Positions 7,295-14,209 of a stretch of DNA of 24,563 nucleotides are shown piece after piece. Source of the DNA: JAAEEP01 sp035529155 (lineage in GTDB: Archaea; Thermoplasmatota; Thermoplasmata; Methanomassiliicoccales; JAAEEP01); assembly GCA_035529155.1 (NCBI GenBank), contig DATKXF010000105.1, forward strand, positions 1 through 24,563, given 5' to 3'. How positions within the stretch are numbered: position 1 is the stretch's first letter; every line of letters begins with the position of its first letter. The position numbers and the translations under genes were made by a program. The notes beneath the pieces were generated by a model that was given only the letters and a program-made list of their open reading frames with translations, was not told where the DNA came from and made no database searches.

Positions 7295-8740
7295 TTATTC
7301 AGCGGATTGCGTGTCATACGAGCTCTCCAAACCCTCGTATACATTGGAACTTAAGACCCTTTTCCTGAGGTTAGGATTCTTGTAATTCGCCCCGATGATC
7401 TTCCTCAGGGAGGGGTTGGCCAGGAACAGCTTCACGATCTCTAGCAGAGAGCGGGGACGCATCCATCCCTCGATGTGAGCCTTATAACCGCTATTGGCCA
7501 TCGCGTCGAGCTCTTCCTTGGTGAAGCGATCGAAGTACTCGTAAATGCGATGGTTGGTCTTCCAATCGTCGAGTCCAGTTAGACCATTCGCCTCAAGCTC
7601 ATCCCATATGGGCGTTCCAACGAGGCAATCGAGTATGTTCATCTGAATGCCATGAGGGCGGGTCTCCTTGATGAGGGTAATTGTCAGGGCGAAGTCTTCC
7701 CGGGTCTCCACCGGAGCCCCCACGATGTACGAGGTGACGGCCAGCATTCCTACCTTCTTCGCGTTGCTGACAGCCTCTCGTATCTGTTCAGGCTTCGTTC
7801 TTTTATTGTAGTATTCAAGGACATGCTCCGAGGCGCTCTCTGCACCGAAGTAGATGACGTCGAAACCGGATCTCTTCATGTCCTTCAGGAGATCTAAGTC
7901 TGCTCGGTCTACCCTTCCTTCACAATACAGGTGCATTTGTATGCCCCTCTCCCTGATCATCCTGCAGATCTCCTTTACCCGCGCCCGGTCCTGAGTGAAC
8001 GAGTCATCAACGAAGACGCAGGTCTCGTAGCCCTGATCGCTGAGCAAAATGAGTTCATCTACCACGTTCTCAGGGCTTCTCTTCCTCCACCTTCCCTTTG
8101 ACAGTACCGTGCAGGAACAGTAGGTGCAACGGAACGGACATCCTCTAGAGGTGCACATGGTGGTGAACTTACCGGGAGTAAGGGGTATCCCCTGGTGCGA
8201 GTAACCGTAGTCGATGCCACTCAACAAATCGCGATCAGGGAAGGGAATGGCATCAAGATCCTTGATAAGCTGGAAGTCGTTGTCCACGATGACCCCATCA
8301 TGTTTGAATCCAATACCCGAAATATCATTCAAATCTTGACCGGCATCCAAGCGATCCAAGAGTTCGACAAAGGACTCCTCCCCCTCACCTTTTATCAGGA
8401 AGTCAATGAAGTCGTATTCGTTCAATATCCTCCTTGAGGTGAAGGTGGCATGATACCCACCGAGAACTGTGATGACATCATCCAGAGAGTGCTTCACCTT
8501 CCTCAGCACATATAGAGCATCAAGGAATGTGTGCGTGGAGCAGTTCAGCCCGACAACATCGGGATTCAACGACACGATCTTTGAGACAAGTTCCTCTCTA
8601 CCGAGATTCTCGCAGAAGGCGTCAATGATGGTGATGTCGTCCTTCCTTCGTGCCTTGATCGATGAAGCGATGTAGAGAAGACCGAGCGGTGGCCACTTCT
8701 CGCTTGTCTTACCTGGTGGTGTTGAAAGTAAGACCTTGAT
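7295..8740 (-). CDS. B12-binding-domain radical SAM enzyme, apparent AUC start
   Basis: An oxygen-sensitive [4Fe-4S]/SAM enzyme with an N-terminal cobalamin-binding-type domain (BchE/P-methylase-like class); the substrate cannot be inferred. Conserved sequence begins with KVLLSTPPG and continues through WPPLGLLYIASSI, both typical of the extreme N-terminus of this class. It then runs through NPDVVGLNC, VLGGYHAT and IKGEGEESF to the radical SAM motif RGCPFRCTYC (about residues 199-207). The only canonical start (GTG at 8575) would remove the first 55 residues. Upstream of the conserved region the frame has no ATG/GTG/TTG before a stop. An ATC at 8740 gives (M)KVLLSTPPG with GAGG exactly 7 nt upstream, so initiation at AUC (481 residues) is proposed. 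The stop is TAA at 7295. The gene seems to be a single transcription unit ahead of the 7201 gene. Confidence 0.82.
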   Translation of the reverse strand: MKVLLSTPPGKTSEKWPPLGLLYIASSIKARRKDDITIIDAFCENLGREELVSKIVSLNPDVVGLNCSTHTFLDALYVLRKVKHSLDDVITVLGGYHATFTSRRILNEYDFIDFLIKGEGEESFVELLDRLDAGQDLNDISGIGFKHDGVIVDNDFQLIKDLDAIPFPDRDLLSGIDYGYSHQGIPLTPGKFTTMCTSRGCPFRCTYCSCTVLSKGRWRKRSPENVVDELILLSDQGYETCVFVDDSFTQDRARVKEICRMIRERGIQMHLYCEGRVDRADLDLLKDMKRSGFDVIYFGAESASEHVLEYYNKRTKPEQIREAVSNAKKVGMLAVTSYIVGAPVETREDFALTITLIKETRPHGIQMNILDCLVGTPIWDELEANGLTGLDDWKTNHRIYEYFDRFTKEELDAMANSGYKAHIEGWMRPRSLLEIVKLFLANPSLRKIIGANYKNPNLRKRVLSSNVYEGLESSYDTQSAE

Positions 8741-8927
8741 ACAATCCCCTCTGAAACTCGAATGAGTATAAACTAATGATATGTGGCATATCTGCCTTAA
8801 ACCTTACCAGAATTCTTCCATGATAAAGAAAGTATACAGGTTAGTCAATAATTCCAGGGTAGGTCAAGAAGAGGTAAATAATGCGTGTCACAACGTATCT
8901 CACGGTGATTTATTGGGAGGCAATCGG

Positions 8928-9335
8928 ATCGAGTTGTCCGCTGACACCTTGACCAGACTCCGGAACATGATGCGGGTTCTCGATATAATTGACCCTGACG
9001 AGTTCATCAACGAGATGCTATACCAGATGGAAGTGAGAGGGCGAAGACGAAGGTCGAATGCCATGGATGTCGTGGACAGAGTATTCACCGTTAAATGCCC
9101 AAAGCTGGATAGGGGCGTTGGATACCCTGAGGGAGAGGAGTGCGAGTTCGCGAGCGAATTCGACAAGGAAACGGGAAGCGCAAGGTGTGCATTCTGCGGA
9201 TTCAGGGAGGTACGCTTCCTTACGAGCTGTCCCGCCCTAAAGAGGGAAACCACTCCAGGTGAGTGTACTGAATGCAAATATGGAAGAGTGAATAACCAGA
9301 ATGGAACCGTCGTATGCACGTTCATGGAGAAGTAG
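8928..9335 (+). CDS. Duplicated Cys-motif (zinc/Fe-S) protein, start uncertain
   Basis: A protein of about 135 residues with no recognised family. The N-terminal ~35 residues are helical (LTRLRNMMRVLDIIDPDEFI) and are followed by a basic RGRRRR linker. The C-terminus has two related cysteine units: C57-P-K-L-D-R ... GEEC72 ... C87-A-F-C90-G-F, then C101-P-A-L-K-R ... GEC113-T-E-C116 ... VVC130-T-F. They look like a tandem duplication of a metal-binding ribbon. The ORF is open back to an ATG at 8781, but residues 1-50 of that form look non-coding. GGGAGG at 8915-8920 places initiation 7 nt on, at ATC 8928, with TTG 8934 an alternative at 13 nt. A TATA-like TAAATAAT (8875-8882) would start transcription around 8905, downstream of 8781. 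Function is unknown. Confidence 0.65.
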   Translation: MELSADTLTRLRNMMRVLDIIDPDEFINEMLYQMEVRGRRRRSNAMDVVDRVFTVKCPKLDRGVGYPEGEECEFASEFDKETGSARCAFCGFREVRFLTSCPALKRETTPGECTECKYGRVNNQNGTVVCTFMEK

Positions 9336-9350
9336 TCTCTTCGCCACCAT

Positions 9351-9358
9351 AATTATAA
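9351..9358 (+). promoter_or_regulatory. TATA box of the small two-TM gene
   Basis: AATTATAA lies 36 nt before the ATG at 9387. It overlaps the region just before a more upstream ATG at 9360, which would then lie upstream of the transcription start, so 9387 is favoured as the start. Confidence 0.5.
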
Positions 9359-9386
9359 GATGGGTATCCAATCCCCATTCTGCATC

Positions 9387-9638
9387 ATGACCAAGCAAAA
9401 GAGGGTTGGGAATGCCTTACTGGCAGGGTTGATCTGCTCGGTCTTAGTCTCACTGATAATATATGCAATACCTGGTTTCGACATCCCATCATTCACCGGC
9501 GACTTCGCCCCCGACCTCATGATCTTTCTCCTGGGAGGATTCTTCCTCTGGTTCGTTCTATGGTATTGGGTCTTCATGGTAAGGGACAGACTGAGGAGGG
9601 TCCCTCAACCTGATGAGAAAAAAGAGATCAGCCGATAG
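9387..9638 (+). CDS. Small two-TM membrane protein
   Basis: An 83-residue protein with a basic start (MTKQKRVG) and two hydrophobic helices: about residues 9-28 (NALLAGLICSVLVSLIIYAI) and 44-64 (LMIFLLGGFFLWFVLWYWVF). A charged cytoplasmic tail (RDRLRRVPQPDEKKE) follows. The topology fits both ends in the cytoplasm. I do not recognise a family and no function is proposed. The start at 9387 is chosen from the position of the TATA box at 9351. A longer form from 9360 would add nine residues including a cysteine. Confidence 0.62.
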   Translation: MTKQKRVGNALLAGLICSVLVSLIIYAIPGFDIPSFTGDFAPDLMIFLLGGFFLWFVLWYWVFMVRDRLRRVPQPDEKKEISR

Positions 9639-9946
9639 TGGGGCTAAAAACAACGAGGAAACAAAGGTCAAAAACGATAGTTATCAGATTTGAGAACGCT
9701 TCGGCGCAATTTGGCCAGTATCCGATAGTCTTGCATAAAATGAGATCAATATCGGACTCCAATATCATTATCAGCAATGGGAATTTGGAGCGTTCTCTTA
9801 TTTAGTTTCGTCCAAATAATTTTGTAGCAAGAAAGGGGTAAGGAAACCTTGAAAACAGGCTGTTCGGAACGAGCATCTGTCTTCATGTCTAGAGGGAAAC
9901 CTTTAGATTTGGAGGGTTGCCATGCCACTTAAAAGGAGGTTGAGAA
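9639..9946. other. 308-nt intergenic region
   Basis: No gene is supported here. It contains a 7-bp inverted repeat TCCGATA (9721-9727) / TATCGGA (9750-9756) with a 22-nt spacer, AT-rich stretches around 9808-9824 that could hold the promoter of the following regulator, and the regulator's ribosome binding site (AGGAGGT, 9934-9940). Short ORFs such as the 21-codon one from the ATG near 9740 have no ribosome binding site. Confidence 0.5.
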
Positions 9947-10285
9947 TTGGGAACTCAAGTCCTACGCGACTTCCAAACCGGTTCACAGGTTTGCGATGAG
10001 GAACAGGAATCTGTGCTACGCCTGCCACATTCCTCAAGCCTCATACTCCTGCTCTATGACGAGAAGGAGATCATCGCTTCACAGATGAAGAAGGTCTGTA
10101 AGAACTACAACACCATGGCAGCTCTCGCCAGGCGTCTAGAGGAAGAGGGTCTGGTGGAAGTTGTAATGAGAAGCAGTCCCCGTGTCACCCACTTATATTT
10201 CCTCAGCGACAAGGGCAGGAAGGTCGCGGAAAAACTCAAGGAGATCGAGAATTTCATTTACAAGGGAGAGAACAACGTTCCTTGA
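9947..10285 (+). CDS. Winged-helix transcriptional regulator, MarR/PadR-like
   Basis: A 112-residue DNA-binding protein. Residues ~29-95 have a winged-helix pattern: a first helix at SSLILLLYDEKEI, a recognition region YNTMAALARRLEEEGLVEVV, a wing (SSPRVTHLYFLSDKG), then a C-terminal helix (RKVAEKLKEIENFI) that could dimerise. It resembles small archaeal MarR/PadR-type regulators. The start is TTG at 9947, directed by AGGAGGT 6 nt upstream, a near-perfect ribosome binding site and an example of the 7-nt GGAGG register used through this window. Its target is unknown; no structural gene is obviously linked, since the next feature is a convergent tRNA gene. Confidence 0.78.
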   Translation: MGTQVLRDFQTGSQVCDEEQESVLRLPHSSSLILLLYDEKEIIASQMKKVCKNYNTMAALARRLEEEGLVEVVMRSSPRVTHLYFLSDKGRKVAEKLKEIENFIYKGENNVP

Positions 10286-10381
10286 TTGCCAACCTCATCA
10301 CAGAGGGACACCATCTCCCACTTTTCATTCATATTATTCTTGATGAGAAGCTTACCTGTGTCGTTCCATCATAGAACATTT

Positions 10382-10398
10382 TCACCTTTTCCAGGTGA
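10382..10398. terminator. Small hairpin between convergent units
   Basis: TCACCT / AGGTGA with a 5-nt loop lies between the regulator gene (+) and tRNA-Leu (-). A 6-bp stem without a clear T-run is weak evidence; it may mark the transcript ends. The rest of 10286-10454 shows nothing else. Confidence 0.25.
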
Positions 10399-10454
10399 TC
10401 ATCACAAGTGAATCAATAGCCTGAACACTGGCAATGAGTGGGGAAAGAAAGGTG

Positions 10455-10542
10455 TGGTGCAGGGGGTGCGATTTGAACGCACGAACCTCTACAGGACAGG
10501 GTCCTAAGCCCTGCGCCGTTGACCAGGCTTGGCTACCCCTGC
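10455..10542 (-). tRNA. tRNA-Leu (anticodon UAG), CCA encoded
   Basis: A class II cloverleaf read on the minus strand. The acceptor stem is GCAGGGG/CCCCTGC. The D arm has a GCC/GGC stem. The anticodon stem CAGGG/CCCTG encloses the loop CTTAGGA (anticodon TAG). A long variable arm has a CCT/AGG stem. The T arm is GTGCG/CGCAC around TTCAAAT. The discriminator is A and CCA is genomically encoded (10455-10457). There is no intron. It reads CUA and, through wobble, probably other CUN codons. Confidence 0.95.
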
Positions 10543-10563
10543 TCGGTTCAAGGGATGGAAAAA

Positions 10564-10575
10564 CCGTTAATAACC
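10564..10575 (-). promoter_or_regulatory. TATA-like promoter of tRNA-Leu
   Basis: GGTTATTAACGG on the minus strand is centred about 28 nt upstream of the tRNA 5' end (10542), the normal archaeal spacing. Confidence 0.5.
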
Positions 10576-10608
10576 TTTTTCCAGAGTTCACCTCTTTTGA
10601 AAGTAATT

Positions 10609-11031
10609 CTAAAGAAAGGATTCAAGGTACTTTCGGATGGATCCCATCGCCGAATCTCGACTCTTAGGATATGACTTGATCTTTCCCCGTACCTGTATGA
10701 AATCTTCGTACTCCGTCAGGACAATCCGGCCCTGATATGCCTCTTGCTTGTCAAGACGGAAAAAGAGCTGACAGTCATCATCGACCCTGAGATCCAGAGA
10801 GCTGATGATCCTTTCAGTCGCCTTTTTATCCATCCTTTTGAAGAACTCGTCGATCTCCCGCGACTTCTTGATTTCACCCTCAAGAATGACTATTGGGTTG
10901 CCGTAATGGCCATGTACCTCGGTCCTTGTAAATTCCTTAAGACCTGTGGCAAACCTCATGGCAGCGGAGACCTTCTCCTCGCTCTCAGTCGCGTGGACCA
11001 AGGTCCGAAAGGCCAGGTAATGCAGGGACAT
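10609..11031 (-). CDS. RNA-binding exosome-associated protein (COG1325 family)
   Basis: A protein of about 140 residues of the archaeal COG1325 family (predicted exosome subunit or RNA-binding protein). The family signature is visible at the N-terminus (LAFRTLVHATESEEKV) and in GHYGNPIVILEGEIK; RLDKQEAYQGRIVL lies further on. It is probably a small RNA-binding adaptor for RNA processing or decay. The ORF extends to an ATG at 11097, but a TATA box at 11056-11065 puts the transcription start near 11035. The ATG at 11031 (MSLHYLAFRTLVHATE) therefore gives a near-leaderless start and the usual family length. It is upstream of tRNA-Leu on the same strand with a separate tRNA promoter between. Confidence 0.85.
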   Translation of the reverse strand: MSLHYLAFRTLVHATESEEKVSAAMRFATGLKEFTRTEVHGHYGNPIVILEGEIKKSREIDEFFKRMDKKATERIISSLDLRVDDDCQLFFRLDKQEAYQGRIVLTEYEDFIQVRGKIKSYPKSRDSAMGSIRKYLESFL

Positions 11032-11055
11032 CAAGACCGTCAAATGAGTTGGAAC

Positions 11056-11065
11056 ACATATATTA
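11056..11065 (-). promoter_or_regulatory. TATA box of the COG1325 gene
   Basis: Minus-strand TTAATATATG begins 34 nt upstream of the ATG at 11031. It lies inside the longer ORF form, which argues against the start at 11097. Confidence 0.6.
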
Positions 11066-11246
11066 ATCTCCCCATGTCGCAAATTTACCCCTTCCATCTA
11101 CCTTAGACAAATGATTATTCAAAATGTACTTTTATCGACATATAGAAGAAATCGGAGGAGCATTTCGAATTATAGTTATTTTTCATAAGGAAAATTCGTA
11201 ATCGTTATTTCCTAAAATAGGTCGATTTCAGTAGAATCCCAAAAAG

Positions 11247-11254
11247 CTTATAAC
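11247..11254 (+). promoter_or_regulatory. TATA box of the por-ior operon
   Basis: CTTATAAC lies 43 nt before the porG ATG, predicting a leader of about 13 nt. Upstream, 11098-11246 is AT-rich and contains a weak inverted repeat AGGAAA (11188-11193) / TTTCCT (11208-11213) that could be an operator. Confidence 0.5.
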
Positions 11255-11289
11255 CTCTTACGCATGAAACCTAACGGGTGTAAAATCCG

Positions 11290-11844
11290 ATGATAGAGAT
11301 CAGATTCCATGGAAGGGGAGGCCAGGGGGCCGTTGTGGCCTCGGAGCTCCTGGCCAGGGCCGCGATCATGGACGGCATGAAGGCATCGGCGTTTCCCTCT
11401 TTTGGATCGGAGAGGAGAGGCGCGCCTGTCATGGCTTTTTGCCGGATCGACGACAGGCCAATCAGGATCCATGCTGGAATTTATGAACCAGATTATGTGG
11501 TTATCCTTGATGCCAAGCTCATCAAGATAGTCAACGTACTGGACGGCATCAAGGAAGGTGGAAAAGTGCTTATCAATTCGCCCAAGTCACCGAAGGAGCT
11601 CGGACTCGAGTCCGATCATGACGTGTTCACTGTGGATGCGACAGGCATCGCGCTCGATATGGGACTGGGAAGCATGGCCAGCCCTATAGTGAACACCGCG
11701 GTGATCGGAGCGTTCGCGGCTATCTGTCCAGAGGTGAAGATCGAGAACGTCATCGAGAGCATCAAGCAGGCGGCTCCGGCAAAGAAGGAGCAGAATGCTG
11801 AGGCTGCCAGGAAAGCATATGATTCTATGAAGGGGGCACGATAA
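11290..11844 (+). CDS. porG: Pyruvate ferredoxin oxidoreductase gamma subunit
   Basis: Gamma subunit of the cytoplasmic, oxygen-sensitive 2-oxoacid:ferredoxin oxidoreductase that converts pyruvate plus CoA to acetyl-CoA, CO2 and reduced ferredoxin. The 184 residues start with [20 protein letters not shown], the CoA/gamma-domain signature, followed by [13 protein letters not shown] and a C-terminal region typical of PorG. It is the first gene of a tightly packed six-gene operon, and its TAA stop overlaps the porD ATG. Assignment to pyruvate rather than another 2-oxoacid rests mainly on the beta subunit and the four-gene GDAB order. Confidence 0.92.
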
Positions 11845-12116
11845 TGCTCAAGAGTTACAAGGATATGCCCTCCACCCCAGTGAGCCTTCAGTCAACCGAG
11901 GACATAATGACGGGTAACTGGAGGACGATGAGACCGTTGATCGACGAAGAGAAGTGCATCCGCTGTTACATATGCTGGAAGTTCTGCCCGGACATGTCAA
12001 TTGAGGTGGAGGAAGCAGACGACTTCCCTACTGTCAACCTAGACTACTGCAAGGGGTGCGGCATCTGCGCCAATGAGTGTCCGAAGGATGCCATCGAGAT
12101 GGTGAGGGAGGAGTGA
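11844..12116 (+). CDS. porD: Pyruvate ferredoxin oxidoreductase delta subunit (2x[4Fe-4S])
   Basis: A 90-residue ferredoxin-like electron-transfer subunit that passes electrons from the TPP site to ferredoxin. Two CxxCxxCxxxCP clusters are visible: CIRCYICWKFCP and CKGCGICANECP. The N-terminal ~35-residue extension with PSTPVS and NWRTMRP is typical of PorD. The start overlaps the porG stop (TAATG), with a GGGGG ribosome binding site 7 nt upstream. The porA start follows the stop within 3 nt. Confidence 0.93.
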   Translation: MLKSYKDMPSTPVSLQSTEDIMTGNWRTMRPLIDEEKCIRCYICWKFCPDMSIEVEEADDFPTVNLDYCKGCGICANECPKDAIEMVREE

Positions 12117-12118
12117 GA

Positions 12119-13309
12119 ATGATGGAGGTAATCACATCTAACTACGCCGCCGCATATGCAGCCAAACTCTCCCGTGTAGAGGTTATTGCGGCATATCCAA
12201 TCACACCCCAGACATCCATATCGGAGAAGCTGGCAGAGTTGGTTGACTCGGGCGAAATGGATGCCAAGTACATCAAGGTCGAGAGCGAGCATTCTGCTAT
12301 GGCTGCCTTGATAGGAGCCTCTCACGTTGGTGCGAGGACATTCACCGCGACCTCATCGCAGGGTCTAGCTCTTATGCACGAGAATCTTATCTGGGCTGCT
12401 GGTGTTAACAGACCCATAGTCATGCCTGTGGCCGCAAGGGCGCTGAGCGGTCCCTGGACCATCTGGTCAGATCATTCTGATGTAATAAGCGAGAGGGACG
12501 CGGGCTGGATGCAGTTCTTCTGCGAGAACAACCAGGAGACACTCGACATGATCATCATGGCTTACAAGATAGCCGAGGACCGTGAGATCATGACACCTGC
12601 CATGGTGATAGAGGACGGGTTCATACTGTCCCACACCGTAGAGGCGGTCGATATGCCATTGCAAGAGGAGGTCGACGACTTTCTACCTCCCTTCGATCCG
12701 GAGTTCAAGATCGATTTCAAAAGCGAACCCAGGAGATATGCGGGAGTGCTCGCCCCCGACTGGTGGCAAGAGCACCGCTACCGGCGCATGCTCGATATGG
12801 AGCGCGGTAAGGAGAAGATCGTGGAGGTCGAAAGGGATTTCAAGCGCAGGTTCGGCAGGAGCTACGGCGGCCTTGTGGAGTTCTACCGCTGTGATGATGC
12901 CGATGTCGCTTTGGTGATCGCTGGAGCCCCGACGGGAACCGCCAAGGATGTGGTGGATGAGATGAGGGACAGGGGCAAGAAGGTGGGACTGGTCAAGCTC
13001 AGGTCATTCCGGCCGTTCCCCGGTGAAGAGCTGGTCAAGCTCAACGACATGGTCTCCATGGTCGGCGTTTTCGACAAGAGCTACACTATGGGCCAGGGTG
13101 GAGCCTTCTTCCAGGAGATCAGGAATGCCCTCTATTCACCCGACGGAGTTCCGATCAAGAATTACATAGGCGGTCTGGGAGGAAGGGATGTGACCAAGAA
13201 GAACATTGAGCGCATATTCGAGGACCTTCTGGCACTGAACAAAGAAGGCAAGGTGGACCGCATTATCGACTGGGTTGCCCTCAAAGGCGGACCTGGGAGG
13301 TGGGAATGA
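12119..13309 (+). CDS. porA: Pyruvate ferredoxin oxidoreductase alpha subunit
   Basis: A 396-residue alpha subunit with the TPP-pyrimidine domain and transketolase C-terminal-like domain. Landmarks are IAAYPITPQTSISEKLAELV near the N-terminus, VESEHSAMAALIGAS and RTFTATSSQGLALM. The second domain begins near VALVIAGAPTGTAKDVVDEM and ends with GLGGRDV. The first ATG of a tandem ATG pair (12119) has GGAGG 7 nt upstream. The longer in-frame ATG at 12077 lies inside porD and is rejected. The stop TGA overlaps the porB ATG, showing tight coupling. Confidence 0.93.
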   Translation: MMEVITSNYAAAYAAKLSRVEVIAAYPITPQTSISEKLAELVDSGEMDAKYIKVESEHSAMAALIGASHVGARTFTATSSQGLALMHENLIWAAGVNRPIVMPVAARALSGPWTIWSDHSDVISERDAGWMQFFCENNQETLDMIIMAYKIAEDREIMTPAMVIEDGFILSHTVEAVDMPLQEEVDDFLPPFDPEFKIDFKSEPRRYAGVLAPDWWQEHRYRRMLDMERGKEKIVEVERDFKRRFGRSYGGLVEFYRCDDADVALVIAGAPTGTAKDVVDEMRDRGKKVGLVKLRSFRPFPGEELVKLNDMVSMVGVFDKSYTMGQGGAFFQEIRNALYSPDGVPIKNYIGGLGGRDVTKKNIERIFEDLLALNKEGKVDRIIDWVALKGGPGRWE

Positions 13310-14205
13310 TGGCAAAGCTACCGCTTCCTAAGGAAGAGTATCTTTACAGGGGACACGCGGCCTGCCCGGGCTGCGGTGCGCCTCTGGCTATGAGATACAC
13401 CATGAAGGCGCTGGGCCCCAGGGTCATCATGAACGTCCCCGCGGGCTGCACCGCCGTCATAGGTGGGGTCTGGCCCAGAACGGCCTTCAAGTTCGATATG
13501 ATGGACCATGTCTTCGAGAGCACCGGAGCAGTTTCCTCCGGAATCAGGGCCGCCCTTGACGCCAAGGGTATTGAAGATGTCACCGTTCTGGCCTGGGCAG
13601 GCGACGGCGGGACCGTGGACATTGGTCTGCAAGCGCTCTCGGGTGCGGTGGACAGGGGCACGGACTTCATCTATGTCATGATGGACAACGAGGCCTACAT
13701 GAACACTGGTATCCAGTGCAGCGGTTCCACGCCGATCGGAGCATGGACCACCACCACACCATTTGGAAAGAAGTGCGAGATCATTCTTCAGAGGAAGAAG
13801 AAGATCATGGAGATGATGGTGGCCAACGGTATCGTCTACGGTGCAACTGTGAACGTTGCCTACCCAGAGGATTTCGTCAAGAGGGTCAAGAAGGCGACCG
13901 AGTTCGAGGGACCAAAGTTCATCCATGCCTTGTCCCCGTGCGCACCTGGGTGGCGCGTCGATACCGCCAAGACAGTCGAGGTAGCCCGCCTAGCCACTCA
14001 GACCAACATGTTCCCCCTGTACGAGGTGGAGTGGAGCGAATATAGGCTTACTAAAACGATAAAAGAGAGAAAGCCGGTTTCGGAGTACCTGAAAACTCAG
14101 GGACGCTTCAGACGGGTCTCCGAGGATATGGTCAATAGGATACAGGCCATGGTCGATGAGGAGTACGAGGAGCTCCTGAGGAAGGTTGAACTGAGCAAGG
14201 GGTGA
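13306..14205 (+). CDS. porB: Pyruvate ferredoxin oxidoreductase beta subunit (TPP-binding)
   Basis: A beta subunit of about 299 residues that binds TPP/Mg2+ and a proximal [4Fe-4S] cluster. Visible features are ACPGCGAPLAMRY, the TPP motif GDGGTVDIGLQALSGA with the downstream Asn in DNEAYMNTGIQ, SGSTPIGAWTTTTP, which is characteristic of pyruvate-specific PorB, and HALSPCAPGW with the conserved Cys. The start is the ATG at 13306 or the adjacent ATG at 13309, both served by GGGAGG at 13295-13300. The GTG at 13300 overlaps that ribosome binding site and is unlikely. iorA follows after 4 nt. Confidence 0.93.
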   Translation: MMAKLPLPKEEYLYRGHAACPGCGAPLAMRYTMKALGPRVIMNVPAGCTAVIGGVWPRTAFKFDMMDHVFESTGAVSSGIRAALDAKGIEDVTVLAWAGDGGTVDIGLQALSGAVDRGTDFIYVMMDNEAYMNTGIQCSGSTPIGAWTTTTPFGKKCEIILQRKKKIMEMMVANGIVYGATVNVAYPEDFVKRVKKATEFEGPKFIHALSPCAPGWRVDTAKTVEVARLATQTNMFPLYEVEWSEYRLTKTIKERKPVSEYLKTQGRFRRVSEDMVNRIQAMVDEEYEELLRKVELSKG

Positions 14206-14209
14206 ACCT

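Noticed and set aside
8575..8740. Frameshift as the cause of the missing radical SAM start
   Set aside because: The TTG just upstream (8744-8742, minus) is in another frame that meets TAA after a dozen codons, with no slippery sequence; the conserved frame is intact from 8740 on, so a start-codon explanation is simpler.
8781..8927. N-terminal extension of the Cys-motif protein from ATG 8781
   Set aside because: No ribosome binding site is present, the predicted protein sequence has no domain-like character, and a TATA-like box plus strong Shine-Dalgarno lie downstream of it.
10434..10667. 77-codon plus-strand open frame over the tRNA gene
   Set aside because: It overlaps the complete antisense tRNA-Leu and has no coding features.
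13318..13926. 202-codon minus-strand open frame within porB
   Set aside because: It is antisense to porB motifs and rich in Gly/His/Asp in a pattern typical of reverse-strand shadows in GC-rich genes.
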